Shown here: piece after piece, positions 18,892 to 27,841 of the stretch
Position numbering within the stretch: position 1 is the first letter of the stretch
Layout: each line of letters begins with the position of its first letter
Origin: Paracoccus chinensis
GTDB taxonomy: Bacteria > Pseudomonadota > Alphaproteobacteria > Rhodobacterales > Rhodobacteraceae
Length of the DNA: 64,000 nt
Reading direction: 5' to 3'
NCBI RefSeq assembly: GCF_900102885.1
Contig: NZ_FNGE01000002.1
Location: forward strand, 186,001-250,000
Translations under genes and position numbers: made by a program
Notes under the pieces: generated by a model
What the model saw: the letters and a program-made list of their open reading frames with translations, nothing else
What the model was told of the DNA's origin: nothing
Databases searched by the model: none

Positions 18892-19663
18892 GGTCGGCCT
18901 CGGCTGTTGACGGATTTGGCTGCGAACTTGCCACGGCGCCAAGGGCCGCCGCAAGCGCAGGCAGGAATGCCACGATGTCGCGGGTGTGCCACAGGACGTG
19001 GCTTCCATGGCTGTGATCCTCGGCCAGCTCGTCGGGACCGTGGCGGCCCGCGCCGACCAGAACCGTGCGCATTCCCAAGGAAAACGGCACTTCGAGGTTG
19101 CGTGGATCGTCCTCGAACATGGCGCAGCGGGTGGGGTCGAGGCCATGCGCGCGAAGGACTGCGGCAAAGGAGCGCGGGTCGGGTTTCGGATGGTATCCGA
19201 CCTCTCCGATGCCGTGGATGGCGTCGAAGACGCCCAGTTCGCGCCGTGCAAGCACCCGGCCCGCGTAAGCCGCGTCGGCGTTGGTGTGGATGATCTTCAG
19301 CCCCGGCAGCGCCCGGATCGCCTGCGCCAGCGCGGGTTCCGGCGTCAGGGCGGTGAAGTCGATGTCGTGGACCTCGGCCAGGTAGGTCTCGGGGTCGATG
19401 CCGTGATGGGCCATGAGGCCTGCCAGCGTCGTCCCATGCTCGCGCCAGTAATGGGCGCGCAGGCGGTCGGCCTCGGTGGCATCCACGTCCAGAAGGCGCT
19501 GGACATAGGCCGTCATTCGCGCCTCGATCTGCGAGAACAGCCGCATCTCCGGCGAGTACAGCGTGTTGTCCAGGTCGAAGATCCAGGCGTCCACGCCGGC
19601 GAAATCCGCCTGCAGGGCGGCGGTGTCGATGTCGCGCAGGGGGCGCATGAAGGGCGTATCCAT
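18878..19663 (-). CDS. HAD-superfamily phosphatase, pyrimidine 5'-nucleotidase type
   Basis: 261 residues, HAD subfamily IA. Motif I is FDLDNTLY with the nucleophile and acid aspartates, motif II is IHTNAD, the Lys of motif III is in HPKPDP and motif IV is FEDDPRNL. DxDNTLY and the overall length match the SDT1/PHM8-like pyrimidine 5'-nucleotidase group. The likely reaction is dephosphorylation of UMP/CMP or other small phosphates. The start at 19663 has no clear ribosome site; Met 19648 is an alternative. First gene of a three-gene operon, divergent from the GntR regulator. Confidence 0.85.
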   Translation of the reverse strand: MDTPFMRPLRDIDTAALQADFAGVDAWIFDLDNTLYSPEMRLFSQIEARMTAYVQRLLDVDATEADRLRAHYWREHGTTLAGLMAHHGIDPETYLAEVHDIDFTALTPEPALAQAIRALPGLKIIHTNADAAYAGRVLARRELGVFDAIHGIGEVGYHPKPDPRSFAAVLRAHGLDPTRCAMFEDDPRNLEVPFSLGMRTVLVGAGRHGPDELAEDHSHGSHVLWHTRDIVAFLPALAAALGAVASSQPNPSTAEADHEPH

Positions 19664-19728
19664 GAACGAGGGCTAACGCGGACGCTGCGGCCTTGCAATC
19701 GCGGGGGCACCCGGCCAACTCTGCCCCG

Positions 19729-20376
19729 ATGAAAGATGCATACAGCCTGATCCTGTCGGCGATCGACGACGGCACCTACCGTCCGGGCGACCGGCTGGTC
19801 GAATCGGAACTGGCCGAGCGCTTCGGCGTCAGCCGCACCCCCGTGCGCGAGGCCCTGCAGCGGCTGGAAACCCAGTCCATGCTGACCCGCGACGGCCGCA
19901 GCCTGATCGTGGCCACGCTGGACCACAACCAGTTGGCCGAGCTTTACACCGTGCGCACCGAGCTTGAGGCGCTGGCCGCGCGGCTGGCCGCGCGCCATGC
20001 CACGCGCGAGGAGGTGCGGGTCCTGGGCCAGATGGTCGAGGACGACCACCGCGTCGTGGACGACCCCCAGGCGCTCAGCCGCGCGAACCGCCGCTTCCAC
20101 CACCAGATCCACCTCGCCTCGCACAACCGCTATCTTGTCCAGCAGCTCGACATCGTGCACCGGACCATGGCGCTGATGGCACGCACGTCGCTCGCCGCCG
20201 AGGGCCGGGGTCTGCGGTCTCTAGCCGAGCACCGCGAGATCGTCGACGCCATCGCCTCGGGCGACGGGGATGCGGCGGAAAAGGCGCTGCGCAACCACAT
20301 CTCGACGGCCTTCGAGACGCGGCTGATGGAATCCGCCCGCGCCTGGGCCAGCACCATCGAGCAGGGCCGCAAGTGA
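19729..20376 (+). CDS. GntR family regulator with FCD domain
   Basis: 215 residues: an N-terminal winged helix (about 1-70; RPGDRLVESELAERFGVSRT, then PVREALQRLE) and an all-helical FCD ligand domain with metal-ligand histidines in FHHQIHLASHN and LAEHREIVDAI. FCD regulators usually sense carboxylates or sugars. The start at 19729 gives the normal N-terminus. It is divergent from the HAD operon and overlaps the DNA-glycosylase gene by 4 bases. Target and effector are unknown. Confidence 0.9.
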   Translation: MKDAYSLILSAIDDGTYRPGDRLVESELAERFGVSRTPVREALQRLETQSMLTRDGRSLIVATLDHNQLAELYTVRTELEALAARLAARHATREEVRVLGQMVEDDHRVVDDPQALSRANRRFHHQIHLASHNRYLVQQLDIVHRTMALMARTSLAAEGRGLRSLAEHREIVDAIASGDGDAAEKALRNHISTAFETRLMESARAWASTIEQGRK

Positions 20377-21002
20377 GCCTGCGCGTGATCGCGTCCGATG
20401 CCGACCTGGCCGAAGGCGCGGCGCATCTGGCCTCGGTCTGCCCCGTATGGGCGCAGGTGCTTCCGCAGCTTGGCCCCCTGCCGCTGCGCCGGCGCGCCGA
20501 CGGCTTCGGCGCGCTGATGTCGGCCATCGTCTCGCAGCAGATTTCCACGGCCGCCGCGGCCTCCATCTCGGCGCGGCTCGCGGCAGCGGGTCTGGACGTC
20601 CCCGGGACGATCATGGCGGCCGACGACGCCGCGCTGCGCGCCTGCGGGCTGTCGGGGCAGAAGGTGCGCTACCTGCGGGCGCTGGCGGAAGCGGGAATCG
20701 ACTTCGACGCCCTGCGGCTCATGCCCGACGAGGAGGTCAGCGCCACCCTGACGGCACTGCCCGGCATCGGGCGCTGGACGGCCGAGATGTACCTGATCTT
20801 CGCGCTGGGCCGGGCGGATACCTTTGCGCCCGACGACCTCGCCCTGCAAGAGGCCGCGCGGCTGATGTATGGCTTGGCCGAACGCCCCAAGGGTCGTGCG
20901 CTGGCCGAGCTTGCGCGCCCCTGGGCGCCTTGGCGCGCGGTTGCGGCGCGGGGGCTCTGGGCCTATTACCACGTCGCCAAGGGACGCGAGGGAGTGACAT
21001 GA
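20373..21002 (+). CDS. DNA-3-methyladenine glycosylase II (AlkA/HhH-GPD type)
   Basis: 209 residues of the helix-hairpin-helix glycosylase superfamily, which removes alkylated purines from DNA. The hairpin and catalytic Asp lie in LPGIGRWTAEMYLIFALGRA followed by DTFAPDDL (the last Asp pair is the AlkA-type catalytic position). IVSQQIST is the usual entry motif. It starts at GTG 20373, overlapping the stop of the GntR gene, and its own stop overlaps the next ATG, so three genes are translationally coupled. There is no N-terminal AlkA extension. Confidence 0.9.
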   Translation: MSLRVIASDADLAEGAAHLASVCPVWAQVLPQLGPLPLRRRADGFGALMSAIVSQQISTAAAASISARLAAAGLDVPGTIMAADDAALRACGLSGQKVRYLRALAEAGIDFDALRLMPDEEVSATLTALPGIGRWTAEMYLIFALGRADTFAPDDLALQEAARLMYGLAERPKGRALAELARPWAPWRAVAARGLWAYYHVAKGREGVT

Positions 21003-21649
21003 CGCGCGAGTTGCAATCGGGCCGCCGCGGCCCCGAGAAGGCGGGCTCGGTCATCGTCTTCCTGCACGGCTATGGCGCGGATGGCGCGGACCTGCTGGGG
21101 CTGGCCGATCCGCTGGGGCGCTATCTGCCCGACACCGCCTTCTACGCGCCGAACGCGCCCGAGCCCTGCCGCAACAATCCCTTCGGCTTCCAGTGGTTTC
21201 CGATCCCCTGGCTCGACGGCTCGACCGAAGCGCAGGCCCGCGCCTCGATGGAGAAGTCCATCGGCGACGTGAACGCCTTCCTCGACGGTGTGCTTGCGCG
21301 CGAGGGGCTGGGCGCGGATCGCATGGTGGTGGTGGGCTTCTCGCAGGGCACCATGATGGCGCTGCACATCCTGCCGCGCCGGGATGATGCGGTGGCGGGG
21401 ATCGTCGGCTTTTCCGGCCGGCTGCTCGCGCCCGAACTGCTGGGCCAGGTCAGGGTCCGCCCGCCGGTCATGCTGCTGCACGGCGATCAGGACCAGATGG
21501 TGCCCTTCGCGGACATGGGTCTGGCAGAACGGGCGCTGTCGGGCGCAAACTTCACCGTGACCACCCATACCATGCGCGGCACGGGCCACGGCATCTCGCC
21601 CGATGGCTTGGGTGCGGCGCTGGGCTTCGTGCGCGAGGCGCTGGGCTGA
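20999..21649 (+). CDS. Carboxylesterase/phospholipase family hydrolase
   Basis: 216-residue alpha/beta hydrolase of the carboxylesterase/thioesterase 2 family. Visible: oxyanion motif FLHGYGADGADL, nucleophile elbow GFSQGTMMAL, catalytic Asp in HGDQDQMVPF and His in GTGHGISPDGL. It probably hydrolyses short acyl esters or lysolipids in the cytoplasm. Its ATG overlaps the stop of the glycosylase gene (ATGA). The link to DNA repair is only operonic. Confidence 0.9.
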   Translation: MTRELQSGRRGPEKAGSVIVFLHGYGADGADLLGLADPLGRYLPDTAFYAPNAPEPCRNNPFGFQWFPIPWLDGSTEAQARASMEKSIGDVNAFLDGVLAREGLGADRMVVVGFSQGTMMALHILPRRDDAVAGIVGFSGRLLAPELLGQVRVRPPVMLLHGDQDQMVPFADMGLAERALSGANFTVTTHTMRGTGHGISPDGLGAALGFVREALG

Positions 21650-21797
21650 CGCCTGCGTCACCCCCGCGTCGCGTCACCGTCACGCAACGGTTACGACCGC
21701 CCCCGATACCCGCCCCTATCCGAAGCCTTGTCAGGACGCCGCCGCCCAATATAGTCGGCGAAAAGTCCTGAGGCGTCATGGCGGGGGGACAGACCGG

Positions 21798-22400
21798 ATG
21801 CTTGACGACCCGAATGTCGACGGCGATTTCCGCAGCCAGTTCGTGCGCGACCCTGCCGCGTTGCGCCGCAACCCCGCATTGGTGCTGAACGCAGATTACC
21901 GTCCGCTCAGCTATTATCCCCTGTCGCTGTGGCCCTGGCAGGAAACGATCAAGGCGGTGTGTCTGGACCGCGTCCTGATCCTCGCCGAATATGACGAGGT
22001 TGTGCGAAGCCAGAGGGAGACCATACGCATCCCCTCGGTCGTGGTGCTGAAGGATTATGTGAAACCCAGGAAGCGCGTGGCATTCACGCGCTTCAATCTT
22101 TTTCTGCGGGACGAATTCTGCTGTCAGTATTGCGGATCGCGCGGCGACCTGACCTTCGATCATGTCGTGCCCCGGTCACGCGGCGGCACCACGGCCTGGG
22201 AAAACGTCGTGGCGGCCTGTTCGCCCTGCAACCTCAGGAAGGCGAACAAGAGCCTGCGCGCCTCGGGTCTGCGGCTGAAGCGCGCGCCGCGCCGCCCCAC
22301 CACCGAAGAGATGCACGCCATCGGCCGGCGCTTCCCGCCGAACCACCTGCATGTCAGCTGGATGGATTATCTTTACTGGGATGCCGAGCTGGAAAGCTGA
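21798..22400 (+). CDS. HNH endonuclease
   Basis: 200-residue HNH nuclease. The zinc site is formed by CQYC (C109, C112) and CSPC (C141, C144), with the catalytic His in TFDHVVPRSRGG (H122) and ENVVAACSPCNLRK completing the motif. The N-terminal 90 residues (ALVLNADYRPLSYYPLSLWP) are conserved in a chromosomal family found widely in alphaproteobacteria, without known function. The start ATG 21798 follows GCGGGGGGAC. The 148-base space before it holds no gene. Confidence 0.9.
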   Translation: MLDDPNVDGDFRSQFVRDPAALRRNPALVLNADYRPLSYYPLSLWPWQETIKAVCLDRVLILAEYDEVVRSQRETIRIPSVVVLKDYVKPRKRVAFTRFNLFLRDEFCCQYCGSRGDLTFDHVVPRSRGGTTAWENVVAACSPCNLRKANKSLRASGLRLKRAPRRPTTEEMHAIGRRFPPNHLHVSWMDYLYWDAELES

Positions 22401-22404
22401 GGGC

Positions 22405-22590
22405 TCAGGCGTCGGGCGTGTGGCGCGGCCCGTTGCCGATGCGCGCCGACAGATGCACCACCACCGCCGCGATCCCCGCGGCCAGGGCCAGCGCCTGCAG
22501 CGGCACCCCCATGACCAGCGCGAGAACCAGCGTCGCGCCCGCCGTCAGGATCACGGCTGCGACCAGCAGAAGGAAATGGGGCAGGGGCAT
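22405..22590 (-). CDS. Small hydrophobic membrane protein
   Basis: 61 residues, almost entirely two hydrophobic stretches (about 5-27 and 30-48) and a short polar tail. A strong ribosome site (GAGGAGGACGCG) precedes the start at 22590, which supports real translation. It is convergent with the HNH gene (4-base gap) and divergent from the radical SAM gene. Family unknown. Confidence 0.6.
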   Translation of the reverse strand: MPLPHFLLLVAAVILTAGATLVLALVMGVPLQALALAAGIAAVVVHLSARIGNGPRHTPDA

Positions 22591-22711
22591 CGCGTCCTCC
22601 TCTACGGTCCGAATATGTGACCTGACGCACCGAATGAAAAGCCGCGATGGGCCGCAAACGTTCCATGAGCGCGGACTTGTCACTGTTCGCTTAATGTTCC
22701 AGACTTGGATC

Positions 22712-23791
22712 ATGCTGCCGCCGCGTGACCCCGACCAGATACTCAAGGCCCGCGGCGCCGCCCACCGCCCCGCGGGACGGTTCGAACCTTACCGGACCCT
22801 GCGCGAACCCGATGGCTGGGACAGTCCGCCGGACGAGGTGCTGCTGCGCACCGAGGTCACGGCCGAGACCCCGCGCCGGATCATCACCCGCAACGATTCG
22901 CCCGACGTTCCCTTTGATCGCTCGGTGAACCCTTATCGCGGTTGCGAGCATGGGTGCATCTACTGCTTCGCCCGGCCGACCCATGCCTTCCTCGGCCTCT
23001 CGCCGGGACTGGATTTCGAAACGCGGATCACCGCCAAGCCCGATGCCGCGCGTCTGCTGCAGGCCGAGATCGCCCGGTCGGGCTATGCCGTCGCCCCCAT
23101 TGCCTTCGGCACCAACACCGATCCCTACCAGCCGGTGGAAGCGCGGCTTGGGATCCTGCGCGCCTGCCTGCAGATGATGCACGACTGGAACCACCCGCTC
23201 AGCATCGTGACACGCGGGAGGACGATCCTGCGCGACCTCGACCTGATCGCGGCCATGGCCGCGCGCGGGCAGGTCTTCGTCGGCGTCTCGCTGACGACGC
23301 TGGACGCAGGGCTGGCCCGGCAGATGGAGCCGCGCGCACCCGCCCCGGCGACCCGCCTGGGCATGATCCGGGCGCTGGCGGATGCGGGCGTGCGTGTCCG
23401 CGTCATGCTGTCGCCCATGATCCCGGCGCTGACGGACCACGAGATCGAAGCGCTTCTGGCCGCCGCGCGGGCTGCGGGCGCCGCGACTGCCAGCATGATC
23501 CCGATCCGCCTGCCGCACGAGGTGGCACCCCTGTTCCGCGATTGGCTGGACCGCCACCATCCCGGTCGCGCGGCCCATGTGATGTCCCGCATCCAGGCCA
23601 TGCGCGGCGGGCGTGACAACGACCCCCGCTTCGGCCACCGGATGCGCGGCGAAGGCCCCGAGGCCAAGCTGATGCACCAGCGCTTCCGCCTGGCCCGCAG
23701 GCGGCTGGGCTACGACCGCGAAAGCCCGCCGCTGGATGCCAGCCGCTTCGCCCCGCCCCCGCGCGCGGGCGACCAGCTTGCGCTGTTCTGA
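22712..23791 (+). CDS. PA0069 family radical SAM protein
   Basis: 359 residues. The iron-sulfur motif is CEHGCIYC (C78, C82, C85), binding the 4Fe-4S cluster that cleaves S-adenosylmethionine. The surrounding NPYRGCEHGCIYCFARPTHAFL and the RGRTILRDLDLI block are typical of the PA0069 group, distantly related to spore photoproduct lyase. Substrate is unknown. No ribosome site precedes either candidate start (22712 or 22694), so a leaderless or weakly translated message is possible. The ArsC-like gene follows at 21 bases. Confidence 0.88.
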   Translation: MLPPRDPDQILKARGAAHRPAGRFEPYRTLREPDGWDSPPDEVLLRTEVTAETPRRIITRNDSPDVPFDRSVNPYRGCEHGCIYCFARPTHAFLGLSPGLDFETRITAKPDAARLLQAEIARSGYAVAPIAFGTNTDPYQPVEARLGILRACLQMMHDWNHPLSIVTRGRTILRDLDLIAAMAARGQVFVGVSLTTLDAGLARQMEPRAPAPATRLGMIRALADAGVRVRVMLSPMIPALTDHEIEALLAAARAAGAATASMIPIRLPHEVAPLFRDWLDRHHPGRAAHVMSRIQAMRGGRDNDPRFGHRMRGEGPEAKLMHQRFRLARRRLGYDRESPPLDASRFAPPPRAGDQLALF

Positions 23792-23812
23792 CGTTCCGGG
23801 CAGGCTGGACCC

Positions 23813-24202
23813 ATGACGACGATCTGGCATAACTCCAGTTGCTCGACCTCGCGCCGCGTGCTGCAGATGCTGCAGGACGGTGGAGAGGCCCCCATGGTCA
23901 TCGACTACCGCAGGACCCCGCCCGATCGGGAAACGCTGCGCCAGTGGATCACCGATGCCGGCCTGACGGTCCGGCAGGCGCTGCGCCGCCGGAACACGCC
24001 TTATGACGACCTCGGGCTTGACGACCCGGACCTGACCGAGGATCAGCTTCTCGACTCGATCATGGCGCATCCGATCCTGCTGGAGCGCCCCTTCGTGCGG
24101 ACGCCCCTCGGCACCCGTCTCTGCCGTCCGCCCGAGCGAGTCTTCGAGATCATGGCGAACCCGCCGACATCCTCGACGCAGGACAGCCCGTCGGCTACCT
24201 GA
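23813..24202 (+). CDS. ArsC-like arsenate reductase family protein
   Basis: 129-residue thioredoxin-fold protein of the ArsC/Spx superfamily. The N-terminal HNSSCSTSRRVLQML carries the reactive Cys10, and RPFVRTPLGTRLCRPPERV matches the ArsC substrate-Arg region. ArsC reduces arsenate with glutathione/glutaredoxin, but many relatives (YffB type) have other or unknown roles. The last 15 residues (PPTSSTQDSPSAT) are low complexity. No arsR or arsB is nearby, so arsenic resistance is not supported by context. Confidence 0.8.
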   Translation: MTTIWHNSSCSTSRRVLQMLQDGGEAPMVIDYRRTPPDRETLRQWITDAGLTVRQALRRRNTPYDDLGLDDPDLTEDQLLDSIMAHPILLERPFVRTPLGTRLCRPPERVFEIMANPPTSSTQDSPSAT

Positions 24203-24227
24203 CACTGCGAGCCGCGTCGCAGGCCGG

Positions 24228-24286
24228 TTCTTCTTCGCCAAAATATCCGCGGGGGTGAATGGGGGTGGGGCCCCATTCACCCCCGC
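24228..24286 (-). repeat. Intergenic repeat element, copy E, with long perfect hairpin
   Basis: Read on the minus strand after trpS: a 16-bp perfect inverted repeat (24249-24264 with 24271-24286, 6-base loop) followed directly by GGATATTTTGGCGAAGAAGAA. The tail matches the other copies while the stem differs and lacks the GTATAC palindrome. Its position between convergent genes fits a terminator for trpS. Confidence 0.75.
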
Positions 24287-24308
24287 AGCGAGGGCGGCAG
24301 CCCCGGCC

Positions 24309-25328
24309 TTAGCGCGCGCCCCGGATCATCCCCATGATCTCGCGCGCCTCGGCCACGATGGGCGAGGCGATGGCGTCGGCCTTCTCGGCGCCCGCCAGCA
24401 GGATGCGGTCGATCTCGGCGGGATCGCCCATCAGCTCGTTCATCCGCCGTGTGATCGGCTCCAGCACCGACACGGCCAGATCGGCCAGTGCCGGCTTGAA
24501 GGCGCCGAAGCCCTGGCCCTCGAACCGCGCCAGCACCGCGTCCGGCGTTTCGCCCGACAGCGCCGCGTGGATGTTGACGAGGTTGCGCGCCTCGGGCCGG
24601 TCTTTCAGCCCCTCCATCGACCCCGGCAGAGGCTCGGCATCCGTGCGCGCCTTGCGGATCTTCTGGGCGATGGCGTCGGCGTCGTCGGTCAGGTTGATGC
24701 GGCTCGCGTCCGAAGGGTCGGACTTGGACATCTTCTTGGTCCCGTCGCGCAAGCTCATGACGCGGGTCGCCGCCCCCTCGATCACCGGCTCGGGCGAGGG
24801 GAAGAAGTCTGTGCCATAGTCATGGTTGAACTTGGCCGCGATGTCGCGGGTCAGCTCGACATGCTGCTTCTGGTCCTCGCCCACCGGCACATGGGTCGCG
24901 CGGTAAGCGAGGATGTCCGCCGCCATCAGCGCCGGATAGGCGTAAAGGCCAAGGCTGACAGCCTCGGCGTTCTTGCCGGCCTTGTCCTTGAACTGGGTCA
25001 TGCGGTTCATCCAGCCGACACGGGCCACGCAGGACAGCATCCAGCCAAGCTCGGCATGGGCGGGCACGTGGCTTTGCACGAACAGGACCGACTGCGCCGG
25101 ATCGATGCCTGCCGCAAGGAAGGCCGCCGCGGCCTCGCGCGTCTGGTGGCGCAGCCGCTCGGGCTCCTGCCAGACGGTGATGGCGTGCAGGTCCACGAGG
25201 CAGTAGATCGTCTCGACCTGCCCCTGCTTTTCGACAAAGCGGCGCAGGGCGCCGAGATAGTTGCCCAGCGTCAGCCCTCCCGACGGCTGGATGCCTGAAA
25301 AGATGCGCGGGGTGTGGACGCGTGCCAT
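24309..25328 (-). CDS. trpS: Tryptophanyl-tRNA synthetase
   Basis: 339 residues, standard for class I TrpRS, charging tRNA-Trp. The HIGH-equivalent is in [17 protein letters not shown], the KMSKS motif is [11 protein letters not shown], and the dimer/Trp-pocket block [20 protein letters not shown] is complete. The start at 25328 ([17 protein letters not shown]) is the conserved beginning; the site before it is weak (GGCAGCAGC). It is divergent from the rhomboid-like gene and followed by repeat copy E. Confidence 0.97.
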   Translation of the reverse strand: MARVHTPRIFSGIQPSGGLTLGNYLGALRRFVEKQGQVETIYCLVDLHAITVWQEPERLRHQTREAAAAFLAAGIDPAQSVLFVQSHVPAHAELGWMLSCVARVGWMNRMTQFKDKAGKNAEAVSLGLYAYPALMAADILAYRATHVPVGEDQKQHVELTRDIAAKFNHDYGTDFFPSPEPVIEGAATRVMSLRDGTKKMSKSDPSDASRINLTDDADAIAQKIRKARTDAEPLPGSMEGLKDRPEARNLVNIHAALSGETPDAVLARFEGQGFGAFKPALADLAVSVLEPITRRMNELMGDPAEIDRILLAGAEKADAIASPIVAEAREIMGMIRGAR

Positions 25329-25408
25329 GCTGCTGCCTGCTGGAAAAACCGTCGCGGCCGGATTACCGCTTGAGTCCTGTGGGCGCAACCGCGCCGGAAA
25401 GGACCCCG

Positions 25409-26119
25409 ATGCGCGCCGGAATGAACGAAAGCCCCGTCAACAGCCTTCCCGCCGTGCTGTGGCTGCTGGCCATGCCCATCATCGCGGCCGAGGCCTATTT
25501 CGGCCTTGGCCGCCTGGGCTTTCTGGCGGGGGGCGTGAACGCGGGCCAGGCGGCGCGAGGCATCACCATCGAGCAGACCGCCTTCAACCCCGAGTTCCTG
25601 GTGCGCGCCTTTGACCGTTCCTCGGTCGCGGGGGCCCAGCTTTACCGGCTGCTCACCTATCCCTTCGTCCATTACTCGCTGACCCATGCGATCTTCGTCC
25701 TCGTTTTCCTGCTGGCGCTGGGGAACATGGTGGCGCGGGTCTTCCGCCCGGGGGCAGTGGTCGCGCTCTTCTTCGCCTCGGCCATCGGCGGCGCGGCGGT
25801 CTATTCGCTGGTTGCGGGCTTCCTGCCGATGGTCCGCTTCGACCCGCTGGTCGGAGGTTATGCGCCTGTTTATGGCCTCCTCGGCGCCTTCACCTTCCTG
25901 CTCTGGACCCGGCTGGGCGAGGAGAACGCCAACCAGCTGCGCGCCTTCACCCTGATCGGGATGCTGCTGCTGTTCCAGCTTGTCTTCGGCATTGCCTTTG
26001 GCGGCGCGGGCAAGAACTGGATCGCCGAGGTGTCCGGCTTCGTGATCGGCTTCCTGCTGTCCTTTGTCCTGATCCCCGGCGGCATGGGCCGCGTCCGCCG
26101 GCGCATCCGCCAGAGGTAG
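25409..26119 (+). CDS. Rhomboid-like membrane protein lacking the catalytic Ser and His
   Basis: 236 residues with six or seven membrane segments and rhomboid hallmarks: [16 protein letters not shown] in segment 2 and PVYGLLGAF in segment 4. The expected catalytic GxSG is GYAP, putting Tyr151 where the serine should be, and the expected AH-x-x-G of the last core segment reads AEVSG, putting Glu207 at the histidine. The oxyanion Asn after the HxxxxH motif is also absent (HAIFVLVF). It is therefore probably a non-proteolytic rhomboid relative, acting by binding membrane proteins if active at all. The start at 25409 follows AAAGGA. Annotation pipelines may label it a serine protease. Confidence 0.85.
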   Translation: MRAGMNESPVNSLPAVLWLLAMPIIAAEAYFGLGRLGFLAGGVNAGQAARGITIEQTAFNPEFLVRAFDRSSVAGAQLYRLLTYPFVHYSLTHAIFVLVFLLALGNMVARVFRPGAVVALFFASAIGGAAVYSLVAGFLPMVRFDPLVGGYAPVYGLLGAFTFLLWTRLGEENANQLRAFTLIGMLLLFQLVFGIAFGGAGKNWIAEVSGFVIGFLLSFVLIPGGMGRVRRRIRQR

Positions 26120-26160
26120 CTTTCGGATCGTCGCGGCGGTCCTTGCTGCACCGTTGCGGG

Positions 26161-26210
26161 CGGGGGTTTCACACCCCCGCGCCCCCGTGGGATATTTGGC
26201 CAAAGGAGAA
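26161..26210 (+). repeat. Intergenic repeat element, copy F
   Basis: After the rhomboid-like gene, in the same orientation: a hairpin (CGGGGGT with ACCCCCG, 26161-26179), then GCCCCCGTGGGATATTTGGCCAAAGGAGAA. The tail agrees with the other copies; the GTATAC palindrome is absent. It faces copy C across about 25 bases. Confidence 0.65.
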
Positions 26211-26233
26211 TGACAGAGCGCTGCCCCGGTACA

Positions 26234-26296
26234 TTCTTCTTCGCGCAAATATCCCGGATCGTCGTATACGACGATGGGGCTGGCCCCCGGTTCGGC
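26234..26296 (-). repeat. Intergenic repeat element, copy C
   Basis: After murJ, on the minus strand: CCGGGGGCCAGCCCC, the 18-bp perfect palindrome ATCGTCGTATACGACGAT (26258-26275), then CCGGGATATTTGCGCGAAGAAGAA. It is the best-preserved copy with the palindrome. Confidence 0.8.
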
Positions 26297-26304
26297 GCCG
26301 CTCC

Positions 26305-27837
26305 TCAGCGCCGCCGGCGCACGTTGGCGCGCAACTCGGCAGGGCTGATCGCCCCGATCACGAAGCTCAGGACGAAATAGGCGGCCGCGCCGCCGAAGAC
26401 GAGGATCGCAAGGCCCGCAATGTCGCCCTCGCCGTCCTGTGCAAGCCATCCCCGCAGCGCCCACAACCCCCCCGCCATCAGAGCCGAGGACAGCACGATC
26501 CGCGGCAGCCGGCTGTGCAGCCGCCCGTCCAGTTGCGCGGCCTGGCCCATGCCGCGCGTCCCCCACCAGAGCTGCCCGACCATCACCCAGGCGGCAACGG
26601 TCGTGCCCAGCGCGGCGGCCACGAAGCCGACCAGCGGCATCAGCCCGACCGCGACGACGGCGTTCACGACCATCGAGTTCACCGCATAGCGGAATGGCGT
26701 CCTGGTATCCTCACGCGCGAAATAAAGCGGCTGCAGGATCTTCTGCAGGACGAAGGCGGGCAGGCCCAGCGCATAGACGATCAGCGCCCGCGCGGTCATC
26801 TGGGTGTCATGCGGGCCGAAGGCGCCGCGCTCGAACAGGGTGGCGACCATCGGCACCGCGATCACGGCGATGGCGAAGGCGGCGGGCAGGGTCAGGAACA
26901 TCCCGAACTCGGTCGCGCGCGACAGGGCCGACTGGCCGCCCGCCTCGTCGCCCGCCCGCAGGCGGCGCGAGAGCTCCGGCAGCAGGACGACGGCAACCGC
27001 CGCGCCCACGACCCCGAGCGGCAGTTGATAAAGCCGGTCGGAGTAGCTGAGCCAGCCGATCGCGCCTTCGAAGAAGGACCCGACCTGCCGTCCCACCAGC
27101 AGGTTCACCTGCACCACGCCGCCCGCGAAGATCGCGGGAACTGCAATGGACAGAAGCCGCTTCATGTCGGGCGTCAGCCTCGGCCGGCGCGGCGCGAAGC
27201 GCCAGCCGGTGCGCGCCGCGTCCCACCAGACCAGTGCCAGTTGCGCGATCCCCGTGACGGGCGTCGCCCAGGCGAGCGTCAGGCCGAGATCCCAGCCGAA
27301 CCAGCGCCCCAGCAGCATCCCCGCGATGAACAGGAGGTTCAGCAGGACCGGCGCGGCGGCGGCCACACCGAAGCGGCCGTTCGCGTTCAGCACGCCCGAG
27401 ATCATCGAGGCGAGCGAGATCAGAAGGATGTAGGGGAAGGTGATGCGGCTGTATTCGACCGCCAGGTCGAAGCGCTCGTCCCCTGCGAATCCCGCCGCCA
27501 TCAGCCAGACGAGCCCCGGCATCAGGATCATCGCGAGGGCCGAGAAGACCGCAACCACGAAGCCAAGGCCCGCAAAAGCGTCCGCGGCGAAGGCTCGCGG
27601 CGCCTCGCCCGATTCCAGCTTCTTGGAAAACATCGGCACGAAAGCCGTGTTGAAGGCGCCTTCCGCGAAGAAGCGGCGGAACATGTTGGGCAGGGACAGC
27701 GCCACCAGGAAGGCCTCGGCCTGCGCCCCGGTGCCCAGCCAGCGCGCCATCAGGATGTCGCGCACGAAGCCCGTCAACCGGGACAGGAAGGTCCAGAGGC
27801 CCACGGAGATGAACCCCCGCACCAGTCCGCCGCGCAT
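26305..27837 (-). CDS. murJ: Lipid II flippase MurJ
   Basis: 510 residues with about fourteen membrane segments, MOP superfamily. MurJ moves lipid II across the inner membrane for peptidoglycan synthesis. Typical features: SRLTGFVRDILMARWLG near the N-terminus, LPNMFRRFFAEGAFNTAFVP, and PLYFAREDTRTPFRYA. The start at 27837 lies 4 bases after the glnD stop, with GAGG inside the end of glnD as ribosome site, so the genes are coupled. The glnD-murJ pairing is common in alphaproteobacteria. Confidence 0.96.
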   Translation of the reverse strand: MRGGLVRGFISVGLWTFLSRLTGFVRDILMARWLGTGAQAEAFLVALSLPNMFRRFFAEGAFNTAFVPMFSKKLESGEAPRAFAADAFAGLGFVVAVFSALAMILMPGLVWLMAAGFAGDERFDLAVEYSRITFPYILLISLASMISGVLNANGRFGVAAAAPVLLNLLFIAGMLLGRWFGWDLGLTLAWATPVTGIAQLALVWWDAARTGWRFAPRRPRLTPDMKRLLSIAVPAIFAGGVVQVNLLVGRQVGSFFEGAIGWLSYSDRLYQLPLGVVGAAVAVVLLPELSRRLRAGDEAGGQSALSRATEFGMFLTLPAAFAIAVIAVPMVATLFERGAFGPHDTQMTARALIVYALGLPAFVLQKILQPLYFAREDTRTPFRYAVNSMVVNAVVAVGLMPLVGFVAAALGTTVAAWVMVGQLWWGTRGMGQAAQLDGRLHSRLPRIVLSSALMAGGLWALRGWLAQDGEGDIAGLAILVFGGAAAYFVLSFVIGAISPAELRANVRRRR

Positions 27838-27841
27838 GAAT

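Noticed and set aside
23813..24202. Arsenic resistance locus
   Set aside because: Only a single ArsC-like gene, without arsR, arsB or acr3; family relatives often have other roles.
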